Below the pieces are notes generated by a model. That model searched no databases and had not been told where the DNA came from. It saw nothing but the letters and a program-made list of their open reading frames with translations. Position numbers and translations under genes: made by a program. This document shows positions 22,746 through 32,632 of a stretch of 64,000 bases of DNA, one piece after another (the stretch's first letter is position 1; each line of letters starts with the position of its first letter). This DNA is from Armatimonadota bacterium (GTDB lineage Bacteria; Armatimonadota; HRBIN16), in the NCBI GenBank assembly GCA_026003195.1, contig BPGU01000004.1, positions 196,317 through 260,316 on the forward strand, in the 5' to 3' direction.

Positions 22746-23309
22746 ATGGCTGTAGCCACGGCAAAGAGGACATACACGATAGACGACCTGTGGGAGCTGT
22801 CGCACAGGGTGAGGGACAAGCGTCTGGAGCTGGTCAGGGGGGAACTGAGAGAGTTGGCGCCGGCAAACGAAGAACACGGGTATGTCGCAGGAAGGATGTT
22901 TTATGTGGTGACGCATTATGTGGCAACGCATCGTCTGGGCTACACTTTTGCAGCGGAGACGGGCTTTGTGTTGTCGGAGGAGCCTGCCACCGTTCGTGCG
23001 CCCGATTTTGCGTTTCTTTCTCGCGAGCGCGCTCCGCAGGAGTGGAGCCGCCATTTTGCCCGCTATGTGCCCGACCTGGTGGCGGAGGTGGTCTCTCCGA
23101 ATGATACCTTCAGCGAAGTGGCGGAGAAAGTGAACGACTGGTTGCAGGCGGGGGTAAGGATGGTGTGGGTGGTGGATCCGTCCAGTCGGGTAGTGTATGT
23201 GTATCGTGCGGGACAGCCTGTGCGTGTGCTGCATGAGGAGGACGTGCTAACAGGTGAAGAGGTGTTGCCCGGTTTCCAGTGCAAGGTGTCGGAGATTTTC
23301 GCGCGGTAG
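22746..23309 (+). CDS. Uma2 family endonuclease-like protein, array copy 4
   Basis: 187 aa, last of the array. It matches copy 3 closely except for 22884-22936, coding VAGRMFYVVTHYVATHR, and a small change near the end (LTGEEVLPG for LQGEEVLPG). Active-site residues are intact. It is followed by a 139-bp gap containing an R3 repeat before atpD; no terminator is seen there, so read-through to atpD is plausible. Confidence 0.85.
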   Translation: MAVATAKRTYTIDDLWELSHRVRDKRLELVRGELRELAPANEEHGYVAGRMFYVVTHYVATHRLGYTFAAETGFVLSEEPATVRAPDFAFLSRERAPQEWSRHFARYVPDLVAEVVSPNDTFSEVAEKVNDWLQAGVRMVWVVDPSSRVVYVYRAGQPVRVLHEEDVLTGEEVLPGFQCKVSEIFAR

Positions 23310-23320
23310 CTGAGTAGAGA

Positions 23321-23360
23321 GAAGCATCTCGGAGATCCTTCGCTTCGCTCAGAATGACAC
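23321..23360 (+). repeat. Dispersed repeat R3 between the Uma2 array and atpD
   Basis: GAAGCATCTCGGAGATCCTT continuing through CGCTTCGCTCAGAATGACAC. A degraded relative is at 4748-4803. The end CTCAGAATGACA is a motif I know from dispersed repeats in many environmental bacteria; whether it is mobile is unknown. Confidence 0.5.
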
Positions 23361-23424
23361 GAATGTTGGGAATGTCAGGGCGCCAGAACGACAGCCTGGC
23401 AGATGTGACAAATATTCTTTCTGA

Positions 23425-24852
<1,428 letters not shown>

Positions 24853-24864
24853 CGGGGGCAAACG

Positions 24865-25290
24865 ATGGCGAAGAGCTTCCATCTGGAAATTGTAACCCCG
24901 GACCGCGCACTGCTGTCCGAGGAGGCGGTCAGCATCGTTGCGCCCGGAGTGGAGGGGTACCTGGGCGTGCTGCCGAACCACGCGCCTCTGGTGACCGAAC
25001 TGAAGGTGGGCATTCTGCGCATCCGGTACCCGGATGATACCGAGGAGAACGTGGCGGTTTCGGGCGGGTTTATGGAGGTCGTGAACAACCGGGTGTTGGT
25101 GCTGGCAGATGCCGCCGAACGTCCACAGGATATCGACATCCAGCGGGCGAAAGAGGCACTCCTCCGCGCCCGACAGAGGCTGCAAGACCCTACCACAGAC
25201 CATGAGCACGCCCGAGTGGCACTGGAGCGTGCCATCAATCGGCTGAAGGCAGCCGGAGTAGAGTTCACCAGAGAATTAGAAGAAGGTTAA
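24865..25290 (+). CDS. atpC: ATP synthase F1 subunit epsilon
   Basis: 141 aa. The N-terminal beta-sandwich (FHLEIVTPDRALLSEEAVSI, GYLGVLPNHAPLVTELK) is followed by a C-terminal helical hairpin (RAKEALLRARQRL) that can inhibit ATP hydrolysis. It starts 12 nt after the atpD stop and closes the operon before a strong hairpin. Confidence 0.94.
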   Translation: MAKSFHLEIVTPDRALLSEEAVSIVAPGVEGYLGVLPNHAPLVTELKVGILRIRYPDDTEENVAVSGGFMEVVNNRVLVLADAAERPQDIDIQRAKEALLRARQRLQDPTTDHEHARVALERAINRLKAAGVEFTRELEEG

Positions 25291-25294
25291 GCTC

Positions 25295-25324
25295 CATCGC
25301 CCCCGCCGGATGGCGGGGGCGATG
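25295..25324. terminator. Bidirectional-looking hairpin after atpC
   Basis: CATCGCCCCCGCC-GGAT-GGCGGGGGCGATG: a perfect 13-bp stem with a 4-nt loop, 4 nt after the atpC stop and 11 nt before the end of the convergent prepilin gene. No T-tract follows on the plus strand. It is probably the shared end of both transcripts. Confidence 0.7.
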
Positions 25325-25335
25325 TGGGGAAAGAC

Positions 25336-26040
25336 CTACGGACATCCCATCGCAGCGCGGTCGCTGGTGTAGGGGTAACCAGGTTCGGGCGCGCCAAAGT
25401 CTGCGGTGGTGATGCTGCGTAGCTGCCGCCACTTGACATGTCCGTCCACAAACACGGCGTTCAAGCCGTTGTTATGCGGGGAGCGCAGGCGGTCGAACAG
25501 CGAACATCCTTGCTCGATCCCCCAGTCCCACAACCAGACGTTGTTCGATTCAGCAATGATAATGGTTCCTGCGGCGCCGCGCGGCGAGGCATCAGCAATG
25601 CGATGCAGGGTCTTCTGTCTTTCGCCCCAGTCGGTGCAGTAGTAGTCGTAGCTCATACCGACCGTAGGGTTCCATACCAGCTGCCCATAGGAAACATGTT
25701 CGCCGGTGCTGGGGCACAGGTAGATTTGAGCGTTCTTGATGTAAGGGTAGTATGCGCTCAAAGCTTGCCACACCCATTCGTTCTGATAGGTAGGCAAAGC
25801 GGGCACCTGCGGATTACAGAAGTAGGTACTGATTGCCTGTACCTTGCCATCGTAATCCTCGGCGTACATCAGCATGGCTAATCCCAGCTGCTTCATGTTG
25901 CTCAAACAGGCAGTCGCTCGTGCCTTTTCGCGCGCCTGGGCGAACACCGGGAACAGAATCGCCGCCAGTATCGCGATAATCGCGATAACCACGAGCAATT
26001 CAATGAGCGTAAAGCCTTTTGCGTGAGTGAGTCGTTTCAT
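25336..26040 (-). CDS. Type IV prepilin-like protein (DUF1559/H-X9-DG-like)
   Basis: 234 aa. The N-terminus [20 protein letters not shown] is a classical class III prepilin leader with Glu5 and the hydrophobic helix, cleaved after Gly by prepilin peptidase. [19 protein letters not shown] and the C-terminal [18 protein letters not shown] give the H-X9-DG motif of this large family in Planctomycetota and Armatimonadota. GAAGGAGG lies 9 nt upstream of the ATG. It may form a surface pseudopilus, but the exact role is unknown. Its C-terminal domain resembles the end of the secreted protein at 19639-20991. Confidence 0.9.
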   Translation of the reverse strand: MKRLTHAKGFTLIELLVVIAIIAILAAILFPVFAQAREKARATACLSNMKQLGLAMLMYAEDYDGKVQAISTYFCNPQVPALPTYQNEWVWQALSAYYPYIKNAQIYLCPSTGEHVSYGQLVWNPTVGMSYDYYCTDWGERQKTLHRIADASPRGAAGTIIIAESNNVWLWDWGIEQGCSLFDRLRSPHNNGLNAVFVDGHVKWRQLRSITTADFGAPEPGYPYTSDRAAMGCP

Positions 26041-26066
26041 CGCCTTAACCTCCTTCTGAAGTGAAT

Positions 26067-26414
26067 TTAACGTGCCATGCCTCCGACATCGCTGGGGGGA
26101 AAGCCACCCCCACCCGTTGGAGGCATACCACCGGGAGCTGCAGGAGCTGCGGGGATACGCGCACCAGGTACTGCTGCCGCGGGCACCAAACCCCGTGATA
26201 CCGCTTCATCGAACACCTTCTTCTCTTCGGGAGTCATCATCTGCACGTTACCGCCTGTGCGCTTCAGAATCTCCATCGCCCGCTTGCTCAGGTCGCCAGC
26301 TTCATCGTGCTTTCTGCCGCCTGCTGAGTACTGCCAGCCGAGTAATGCTCCCAGAATCACCAGCACCACGAGGATCACCACAATGGCGGTCGTTTTGGGT
26401 ATCTCTTTCTGCAT
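26067..26414 (-). CDS. Small single-span membrane protein
   Basis: 115 aa. A short basic start (MQKEIPKTT) and one membrane helix (about 10-27, [18 protein letters not shown]) precede an outer part with [19 protein letters not shown] and a Gly/Pro/Ala-rich tail. The start at ATG 26414 has GAGGGGGTGG upstream; the GTG at 26423 is an alternative. It lies 26 nt upstream of the prepilin gene, so the two are probably co-transcribed. Function unknown. A MITE-like element ends about 20 nt upstream of the start. Confidence 0.65.
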   Translation of the reverse strand: MQKEIPKTTAIVVILVVLVILGALLGWQYSAGGRKHDEAGDLSKRAMEILKRTGGNVQMMTPEEKKVFDEAVSRGLVPAAAVPGARIPAAPAAPGGMPPTGGGGFPPSDVGGMAR

Positions 26415-26433
26415 GGTTCCCACCCCCTCTGTG

Positions 26434-26607
26434 CTAGTACGTCAAAGTTGCCATAGACCACCCGGCGACTGGAAGTCGCGGGCAACGTGGACACCCCCCT
26501 TCGGGGGTTGATAACCTGCGTAAGCAGGTTTCGTGTTCTGTTGCCCGCGATTTTCCATCGCTGGGACAACTACAGAGTGTGAAGAAACAGCCTTGACAGA
26601 CTACCAG
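26434..26607. mobile_element. MITE-like element, copy A
   Basis: 174 bp. The left end CTAGTACGTCAAAGTT and right end AGCCTTGACAGACTACCAG form imperfect terminal inverted repeats. Inside lies a long palindrome (TGGAAGTCGCGGGCAAC paired with GTTGCCCGCGATTTTCCA) holding two smaller hairpins (CCCCCTTCGGGGG and AACCTGCGTAAGCAGGTT). The same core is at 57023-57163. It carries no ORF. Both termini contain an outward TTGAC hexamer. It fills most of the gap between the genes at 26414 and 26703. Confidence 0.65.
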
Positions 26608-26702
26608 TTAGTAGTGTAATCGTTATGCTGCGATGTGTCAATACACAAATTACCTGAATCTCGGGCTGGCAGAAGCGGTTTTCCGCTTCCGCCAAGCTGT
26701 GG

Positions 26703-27458
26703 TCACTTGCCCATTCGCTTCAGGTTCTGCAGGCACAACTCGATGGTCTTCAGTGGTGGATGGGCATAGGTCTCTTGCTCTACGATGTACCACTCGGTCT
26801 TGCCGATGGTCTCGCACAGTTCGAAAATCTCTTTCCAGTTGATGTCCCCCTCGCCAAGCACGGCGTTGGGGTTGCTCTTGGAGAACTCTTTCAGGTGCAC
26901 CGTCGCGGCGCGCCCCGGATATTTGCGCAGGAAATCCGCCGCCTTCGCTCCGGCGTGCATGGCGTTGCCGGTGTCGAACTGCATCACCACGTCCTTCACG
27001 GTGTTGCCGAAGAAGGTGTCCCAGGGCAGCTCGCCGTCCAGCGGCTTGAACTCGATGGTGTGGTTATGGTAGCCCACACGCATCTTGTAGGGCTTCACCT
27101 TTGCCGCGATCTCGTTGAACAGCTTAGCGGTATCCAGCCATGCCTTGCGCGAGCTGGTATACTCGCCGGGCAGCCCGGGCACAATCAGGAACTTGTTGCC
27201 CAGAATCTGGTTAAACTCGATGGTGCGCGGCAGCTCATCGCCCAGCAGGGTGTTGATGCCGATATGTGTGCCACAGCACTTCAGCCCGTTGTCGTCCAGC
27301 ATCTTTCGCAGCTCTTTGGCGCCGTAGCCATAGTAACCGGCAAACTCCACGCCCTCATAGCCCATCTTGGCGATGGCAGCAAGGGTGCCTGGCAAGTCCT
27401 TGGCGCAATCATCGCGCACGGAGTACAGTTGAACCGCAATCGGAATCCGTTTTGCCAT
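26703..27458 (-). CDS. Sugar phosphate isomerase/epimerase family protein (AP-endonuclease-2-like barrel)
   Basis: 251 aa TIM-barrel of the xylose isomerase-like superfamily. Segments IAVQLYSVRDDCAKDLPGTL, GYEGVEFAGYYG, RVGYHNHTIEF and VMQFDTGNAMHAG supply the usual metal ligands (Glu, His, Asp). The start is taken at ATG 27458, with GGGGAAGAAG upstream; a GTG 15 nt earlier is possible. These enzymes often act with Gfo/Idh/MocA dehydrogenases in cyclitol or sugar catabolism, but none is adjacent here. The exact substrate is unknown. Confidence 0.85.
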   Translation of the reverse strand: MAKRIPIAVQLYSVRDDCAKDLPGTLAAIAKMGYEGVEFAGYYGYGAKELRKMLDDNGLKCCGTHIGINTLLGDELPRTIEFNQILGNKFLIVPGLPGEYTSSRKAWLDTAKLFNEIAAKVKPYKMRVGYHNHTIEFKPLDGELPWDTFFGNTVKDVVMQFDTGNAMHAGAKAADFLRKYPGRAATVHLKEFSKSNPNAVLGEGDINWKEIFELCETIGKTEWYIVEQETYAHPPLKTIELCLQNLKRMGK

Positions 27459-27529
27459 CTTCTTCCCCCACACTTACGAAAAGTTGTACTCTCCCTTTCC
27501 CTGTGCAGGCACAAGACTCCTGCGAATTT

Positions 27530-28840
27530 TCAGCGTTGCGCCGATTCTCTGCTGTGTGCCGGCTGCACATACACCCGGTGCACCCGCCTGCCGCGCATCT
27601 CTACCACCTGCATTTCGTAATTCCCAAAGGTCACGCGATCGCCCACGCGCGGGATAGAGGTGAGCTTGCCCATCACATAACCGGCGACGGTCTCGAAGGC
27701 GCTGTCCTCTTTCGAAACCTCCACCTCCAGCTGTTTCGCCAGCTCGTCCAGTTCCACATTAGCCTCCACCAGATAACGGTTGTCGCCGAGCTTCTGGATG
27801 CGCGGCTGGATCGGTTCGAACTCGTCGTAAATCTCACCCACTATCTCCTCAATCACGTCCTCGATGGTCACCAGCCCAGAGGTGCCGCCGTATTCGTCTA
27901 CCACAATCGCCATATGCATCTTTTGCTTCTGGAACTCGCGCAGCAATTCATCGATGGGCTTGCTTTCGGGCACAATCAGGCAATCGCGGGCGATATGCTT
28001 CAGCGAGTCGATGCCATGCTGGCGGGCACGATACAGGTCTTTCACGTGTACGATACCGATCACCTTGTCGGGATCGCCCTCGCACAGCGGAAAACGGGTG
28101 AAGCCGTACTGTTCAGCGATGCGCAGGTTTTCCTCCATCGACCACGTCGTGGACAGATACACCATGTCTACGCGGGGAACCATGATGTCTTTCGCTCGCT
28201 TATCGCCGAACGAGAAGACGTGCTCCATCAGCTCCGCCTCGGTGTCTTTCAATGCGCCCGAGCGCCGCGAAGAGGCGAGCAGAAGACGCAATTCCTCCTG
28301 CGAGTACGCCTCCTCCGGAGAGGCGGGTGGAATGCGCAGCAGACGCAGCACCAGCGACGCACAACCGGTCATCAACCAGGTGAGAGGAAACAGCAGGCGA
28401 TGAAACAGGTTCAGTGGAGGAGCCGTCCACAAGGCGGCAGGCTCCGTACAGCGGATCGCGATGCTCTTGGGGACCATCTCACCCAGCACCACGTGCAGAA
28501 AGGTGATGGTGAGGTATCCGATGAGGAAGGCGGTCAGGTGTACGCTGCGAGGGGAGGTGATGCCCAAGAGCGTTAACAGAGGTTGTAACTGCTTCGCTGC
28601 CCAGGGTTCCGCCACCCATCCCAATCCGATGCTGGCGAGGGTGATGCCCACCTGCACTGTGTTGAGGTAGGCGTCGATATGTTGCTGGGCGTGCTTGGCG
28701 ATGCGGGCACGCCAGTTCTGCTGCTGTACCAGCTCCTCCAACCGGGTGGCACGGACGCGCACCAGAGCGAACTCCGCAACCACAAAAAAGGCATTGAGCA
28801 CAATGAGCGCGACAATAAGCAGCGCTTCTGCAGAGAACAT
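27530..28840 (-). CDS. CorC/HlyC-type CNNM-CBS membrane protein
   Basis: 436 aa. An N-terminal CNNM/DUF21 membrane domain (about 1-190, with NAFFVVAEFALVRVRATRLE and GEMVPKSIAI) is followed by a CBS pair (about 210-335, RAKDIMVPRVDMVYL, MAIVVDEYGGTSGLVTIEDV) and a C-terminal CorC_HlyC domain. Members are implicated in magnesium or cobalt efflux. It is complete. The start has a moderate AGGTGAAACAGG upstream. Confidence 0.9.
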   Translation of the reverse strand: MFSAEALLIVALIVLNAFFVVAEFALVRVRATRLEELVQQQNWRARIAKHAQQHIDAYLNTVQVGITLASIGLGWVAEPWAAKQLQPLLTLLGITSPRSVHLTAFLIGYLTITFLHVVLGEMVPKSIAIRCTEPAALWTAPPLNLFHRLLFPLTWLMTGCASLVLRLLRIPPASPEEAYSQEELRLLLASSRRSGALKDTEAELMEHVFSFGDKRAKDIMVPRVDMVYLSTTWSMEENLRIAEQYGFTRFPLCEGDPDKVIGIVHVKDLYRARQHGIDSLKHIARDCLIVPESKPIDELLREFQKQKMHMAIVVDEYGGTSGLVTIEDVIEEIVGEIYDEFEPIQPRIQKLGDNRYLVEANVELDELAKQLEVEVSKEDSAFETVAGYVMGKLTSIPRVGDRVTFGNYEMQVVEMRGRRVHRVYVQPAHSRESAQR

Positions 28841-28883
28841 CCTGTTTCACCTGCGAGGCGTTTCTCAGGGTGGGACGAGCGCA

Positions 28884-28909
28884 ACGGCTCGGCGGGAGCC
28901 TTTCCCTCA
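28884..28909 (+). repeat. Dispersed repeat R1 arm
   Basis: ACGGCTCGGCGGGAGCC followed by TTTCCCTCA; two changes from the 4698 copy. It lies in the 133-bp gap between the CorC-like gene and amrB. Confidence 0.55.
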
Positions 28910-28973
28910 CCGGTAACAAGGTTTGACCGGCTTGCCTCGCGAGTGTTGCTTTCACCGTGGGCAGGCTGAAATC

Positions 28974-29846
28974 CTACGCGGGAGCATAGAACGCACAGGC
29001 GGCGTAGCCGACCACATGCCGGGTGTCCGCACCGGGTACATCGCCGGAGGTGTAATGGCACAGCACCTCACCCTGCTGAATGCCCAGATGGCGCATGGCG
29101 AACAGCAGGACCGCAGTGGGCATCACGCCGCACATGCTGATATCGCGACGGAATACCTCCTCTATCAGTCGCTCGCCGTCCACCTCGCGCACCGCCTGCA
29201 GAGCGATCTCGTCCATGCGGTATGCCTCATCGCGCGGCACGTAGTGCATCAGGTCGGTGCTGGCTATCAGCAGACGGTGGTGCATCGGGTCACCCAGCAA
29301 GGACGCCATTGCCTTGCCCAGCTCTTTCAGAACCTCCACGGTCTCGCGGTCGTAGTACACCCTGCCGAAAACGATGGGCACTATGCGAGCGCGCGGCGCG
29401 ACTGTTTGCAGGAAGGGCAGCTGCACCTCCAGGGAATGTTCTGGAGCATGGGCGTTTTCGTCCTCGCGCACCACAGGAGCCAGCTGCTTGATGGTTTCGG
29501 CAGTGGGGGTGTCTATGGGAATTTCGCCCAGCGGCGTCTTAAACGTCCCGTGAGAGACCATCGCAATGGGGGCGCCGATGGCGCGGTGGTTGGGTCCCAT
29601 CAGGATGACCGTTTCAGGCGCGCCGTCTTCAGCGAGGCGGGCGTAGGCATGTGCGGCAGCGGCTCCTGAGTAGCGATAGCCCGCGTGGGGACACATGAAT
29701 CCGCGCAAGGAGCGTTTTCCGTCCGCTACTGTTTCGGGGAAACGCCCCGGTCCCAGGGGAGACAGGAAGCATTCGCGTATCTCCTCGCGCAGTTCGGAGG
29801 CACTACCGGCGTAGAACATTCCCGCAACGGCAGGTGGGCGTATCAT
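28974..29846 (-). CDS. amrB: MEMO1 family protein (AmmeMemoRadiSam system protein B)
   Basis: 290 aa, full length. Motifs CPHAGYRYSGAAAAHAYA, ILMGPNHRAIG, APEHSLEVQLPFLQ and ASTDLMHYV match MEMO/AmrB proteins, which resemble extradiol dioxygenases and contain conserved His/Cys residues. In many bacteria amrB sits with amrA and a radical SAM gene; neither is within this window near it. Its start overlaps the preceding small gene by 4 nt (ATGA on the minus strand). Confidence 0.9.
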   Translation of the reverse strand: MIRPPAVAGMFYAGSASELREEIRECFLSPLGPGRFPETVADGKRSLRGFMCPHAGYRYSGAAAAHAYARLAEDGAPETVILMGPNHRAIGAPIAMVSHGTFKTPLGEIPIDTPTAETIKQLAPVVREDENAHAPEHSLEVQLPFLQTVAPRARIVPIVFGRVYYDRETVEVLKELGKAMASLLGDPMHHRLLIASTDLMHYVPRDEAYRMDEIALQAVREVDGERLIEEVFRRDISMCGVMPTAVLLFAMRHLGIQQGEVLCHYTSGDVPGADTRHVVGYAACAFYAPA

Positions 29847-30067
29847 GGCTCTCCCTCCTTCTTGCCGAGCAGCTTCTGAAGCTGCTCTAGAGGATTCGTC
29901 TGTTGCTGGGAACCTTCCTGCAGCTTTTCAATATCCTCTATCGGAATGACAATGGAGTTCACGCCGTCCAGGTCCAGCCCACGCACGTCCAGCACCAGCC
30001 AGCCCTTCTCGGACTGCCTGCCCTCATGGGAATGGATGACGCGCATCCGACCCTTGGGAAAGTTCAT
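29843..30067 (-). CDS. Small conserved-looking protein upstream of amrB
   Basis: 74 aa, soluble. VIHSHEGRQSEKGWLVLDVR begins a probable beta-rich half, followed by a Gln-rich helical tail ending LLGKKEGEP. GGGGGATAGAGG precedes the ATG, and the 4-nt overlap with amrB implies translational coupling. I do not recognise a family. It could be a regulator or partner of AmrB by context only. Confidence 0.65.
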   Translation of the reverse strand: MNFPKGRMRVIHSHEGRQSEKGWLVLDVRGLDLDGVNSIVIPIEDIEKLQEGSQQQTNPLEQLQKLLGKKEGEP

Positions 30068-30081
30068 CCTCTATCCCCCCT

Positions 30082-31008
30082 TCACCGCTTCGAGCTGTTC
30101 ACCGCCCGCACGATGTCGCCCTCTTGGACCTCTTCGGCGTCCTTCGCGCGGCGAGTAAAGCGCAGCTTCGCCCGTTCGTCCTGTAAGTCGGTGACCTTCG
30201 CCGTGCCCAGCGAAACGGTGTCTGTCCACACCACTTGCCCCTTCGAGTTGCGCACGGTGGAGACGCGGAACACCTCGTAGGTATCGCCCACGCGCACGCC
30301 CTGAAACCGCCCGCGGTCGATAATGAACTCATCGGGCGACATCACCGCGATCACCTCCGCCTCCGAGGGGAAGTAGATGGCGATTTTCTTCGCGATGTCG
30401 TCCACTGCCTTGCGGGTGGCGCGCCCAATCTGGCTTTCCGCCCATTCGCGGCTGCCGAAGTCCACGCCAGCCAGCCAGTCGAACAGCTTCGCGCCCACCA
30501 GTGTGAGGTCATTGCGCGTCTCGCGCCCTTCACCCGTTTCCGCCATCAGGATGCGTCCGGTGCGCACGTCAATCAGGCGAACATCCGCCTTCACACGAGC
30601 GGTGCTGCGCTTGACCCGCACGCCCACCGAGAACTGCGCAATCACTCCTCCCAGCTGGCTCTCGTCGCGGATGCCGAACTCGGTGATGCGCCCGCCCAGG
30701 ATGTAGTCTACGCCCAGAATCTTGCCCATCTCCACGGCGGTCGCGGGGTCAATGATGCCCGAACGCGCCAACTGCTGCTCACGCAGAACCGCCTCCAGCT
30801 GCGAACGTTCGATGACCTCCAGCCCCATTTTCACCAGTGCGGTGGTGAGCATATCACCGATGACGTTGCCCAGTTGTGCGGTGCGATACTCCATCGGTGC
30901 GTCAAAGGACAGTACTGCAATACGCTTGCGGGCACGCGTCGGCTCCTGCGCCCACGCACCCAGCGCCAGGAGCAGCGCCAGCAGGATAAGTGCGAACCTG
31001 ATTCTCAT
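30082..31008 (-). CDS. CsgG/curli-assembly-like secreted protein
   Basis: 308 aa. The ATG at 31008 has GGAGG 8 nt upstream; ATGs at 31014 and 31059 are less well placed. The signal peptide MRIRFALILLALLLALGAWA is followed by RIAVLSFDAP, MLTTALVKMGLEVIERSQLE and MGKILGVDYILGGRITEFG, typical of the CsgG-type periplasmic fold. A C-terminal segment (about 225-300) reads as a small beta domain (FQGVRVGDTYEVFRV). Curli genes are absent nearby, so a general outer-membrane lipoprotein-like or flagellar-assembly-like role is possible; no lipobox Cys is seen. Confidence 0.82.
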   Translation of the reverse strand: MRIRFALILLALLLALGAWAQEPTRARKRIAVLSFDAPMEYRTAQLGNVIGDMLTTALVKMGLEVIERSQLEAVLREQQLARSGIIDPATAVEMGKILGVDYILGGRITEFGIRDESQLGGVIAQFSVGVRVKRSTARVKADVRLIDVRTGRILMAETGEGRETRNDLTLVGAKLFDWLAGVDFGSREWAESQIGRATRKAVDDIAKKIAIYFPSEAEVIAVMSPDEFIIDRGRFQGVRVGDTYEVFRVSTVRNSKGQVVWTDTVSLGTAKVTDLQDERAKLRFTRRAKDAEEVQEGDIVRAVNSSKR

Positions 31009-31071
31009 CGCCATCGCCTCCGATTGTCCGGGTTGTTTTGCATCATCCGCCGAAGTCATGACCCCAAATGG

Positions 31072-31087
31072 ACGGCTCGGCGGGAGC
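31072..31087 (+). repeat. Short R1 arm
   Basis: ACGGCTCGGCGGGAGC, the first 16 bases of R1, in the gap between the CsgG-like gene and the 416-aa gene. Confidence 0.4.
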
Positions 31088-31131
31088 TGCGATCCATTTT
31101 TATAGACGCTTCTGGCACGGCGAATGCATCA

Positions 31132-32382
31132 CTATTTCATCCATACCGGCGGGGCCGGCGGCAGAGATTGCTGTGCTGGCGCAGAAGTTGGCGGATTGTA
31201 AGGTATCAGCCCGATATCGCCCGGCGGGCGGTCGCTTGCCGCGCGTTTACCGCCGTCGTCGCGCCCGTCTTCTCCGACCGAATAGACGAGAAAACCTTTC
31301 TCCGAGGTTTGATAGACGAACTCGCCACCAGTGAAGGGGTCTTTGTTCAGGTCAGCGACGCCAGCCTCCGCCAGTGTTTTCGGATACCTGCCATGCCTCA
31401 GCCGGTATGCTCGTACCGCCGCTGAGATGGCAAGAAGGCGGTTCCGTGCCAGCTGCTCGGCTTTTGCGCGGTAAAACCCATTTGCCGATATAACAGGAAA
31501 TGCGAACACCAGTACCGGATGCCTTGCCTCAGGTATCTTTGCTTGCAGGACGATAGGCTTGTTTGCTTGTTGCCTGATCATCTCGTAAAGATGTTGATAC
31601 TCACGCGCTGCAGATCGCAGATTGAGCAGCCTGCCGGGCACATTTCGCCATTGCAACCTGCCATCGTAAAGGTCGTGCAGGAAATTGAGAGCGGCTATCC
31701 GCTGGTGTTCCCATGCCTGATCGGGAGGTACTCTGATTTGCTCCCACTGGCGAGTGATTGCGACCAGTTTGTCACACCCTTCGGGTGGCATCTTTTCGAG
31801 CGAATGGACAACTACCCGACGAATATTGCTCACACATACTCCGGCTACCATGTGGTGCACCACGAGACCGCCATGGCATATCTTTTCGCTAACACGGAGT
31901 ACGGTTTCATAGTTGTCCAGCACCCGTTGGTAGTCACCAGCGCGCATCGCCAGCAGCCCATCTGCCGCCTCTGTATAAGCCCACAAACGGAAGCCTTTCA
32001 GATACGGAAAGTCCTCCCTGATGTCGTAGGAGAGCACGATCATGCAGGGTTCGTCCAGGTGCCTGCGATATGCACGGCGGACTGGTTCCCAGAGCTGGAT
32101 GTAACGGCGTATCTCCGCATTATCGGTGATCTGCCCAGAATCAATATCGCGTCTCAGGCGATCGGCGGTCAACCGGATCTGGGTGTCTTTGTCATGCCTC
32201 TCCGCCATCTCTTCCGCCATCTTGTGGTATATCGCGAAGGCATTCGGGGTGGGATAAGTCGGCGGGGACACGCGCAGGATGTCTATCGGTGCGGTCCACC
32301 ACCGCACCAGCAACACGGCGGCAACCACCGTTGCGGGGAATAACATACCGCAACCTGTAAAGCAGGCTCGCAGGTTTCGCAT
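31132..32382 (-). CDS. Membrane-anchored protein with pseudopilin-like C-terminal segment
   Basis: 416 aa. One N-terminal hydrophobic segment (about 12-28) and a large extracytoplasmic region. The late segment LARNRLLAISAAVRAYRLRH, GRYPKTLAEAGVADLNKDPF, then YSVGEDGRDDGG resembles the C-terminal part of Planctomycetes-type secreted proteins with general-secretion-like repeats. The C-terminus is Pro-rich. Function unknown. It is preceded by about 250 bp without a convincing gene. Confidence 0.7.
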   Translation of the reverse strand: MRNLRACFTGCGMLFPATVVAAVLLVRWWTAPIDILRVSPPTYPTPNAFAIYHKMAEEMAERHDKDTQIRLTADRLRRDIDSGQITDNAEIRRYIQLWEPVRRAYRRHLDEPCMIVLSYDIREDFPYLKGFRLWAYTEAADGLLAMRAGDYQRVLDNYETVLRVSEKICHGGLVVHHMVAGVCVSNIRRVVVHSLEKMPPEGCDKLVAITRQWEQIRVPPDQAWEHQRIAALNFLHDLYDGRLQWRNVPGRLLNLRSAAREYQHLYEMIRQQANKPIVLQAKIPEARHPVLVFAFPVISANGFYRAKAEQLARNRLLAISAAVRAYRLRHGRYPKTLAEAGVADLNKDPFTGGEFVYQTSEKGFLVYSVGEDGRDDGGKRAASDRPPGDIGLIPYNPPTSAPAQQSLPPAPPVWMK

Positions 32383-32409
32383 ACGCTCACCGGTTCTCGC
32401 TCACGACCA

Positions 32410-32517
32410 TTACCACGCGCCACGCTCCACAGAGTCCGTGCCCAGCAGTTCGCCGCCCCTGTCGAGGATTTCTATCGCCTCCTGCGGGGTGGCAGATTGC
32501 TGTCTTGTCTGGTTCAT
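32410..32517 (-). other. Possible 35-aa ORF in an otherwise empty gap
   Basis: ATG at 32517 to TAA at 32410, reading TPQEAIEILDRGGELLGTDS in the middle. No good ribosome site was seen. It may be chance or a gene remnant. The rest of 32383-32618 shows nothing recognisable. Confidence 0.2.
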
Positions 32518-32632
32518 CTTTGTTTTTCACCGTTCAGTTCGCCTGCAATGCCTGCCTTCCCTGCGCAAACAGGAAATCGCCCTTCTCATGCGGAAGTGAA
32601 AGGAGCAGTATTCCCACCAGGAGGTTGACCCG

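Noticed and set aside
21480-23300. Regularly spaced repeats resembling a CRISPR array
   Set aside because: The repeats are about 200 bp, coding, and spaced by gene cores; there are no short repeats with unique spacers and no cas genes.
26593-26620. Promoter TTGACA with TGTAAT at 16-nt spacing on the plus strand
   Set aside because: It looks plausible, but no plus-strand gene follows; it may be a by-product of the element's terminal repeat.
27266-28576. 436-codon plus-strand frame opposite the CorC-like gene
   Set aside because: Antisense to a gene with clear CNNM and CBS motifs; composition is that of a shadow frame.
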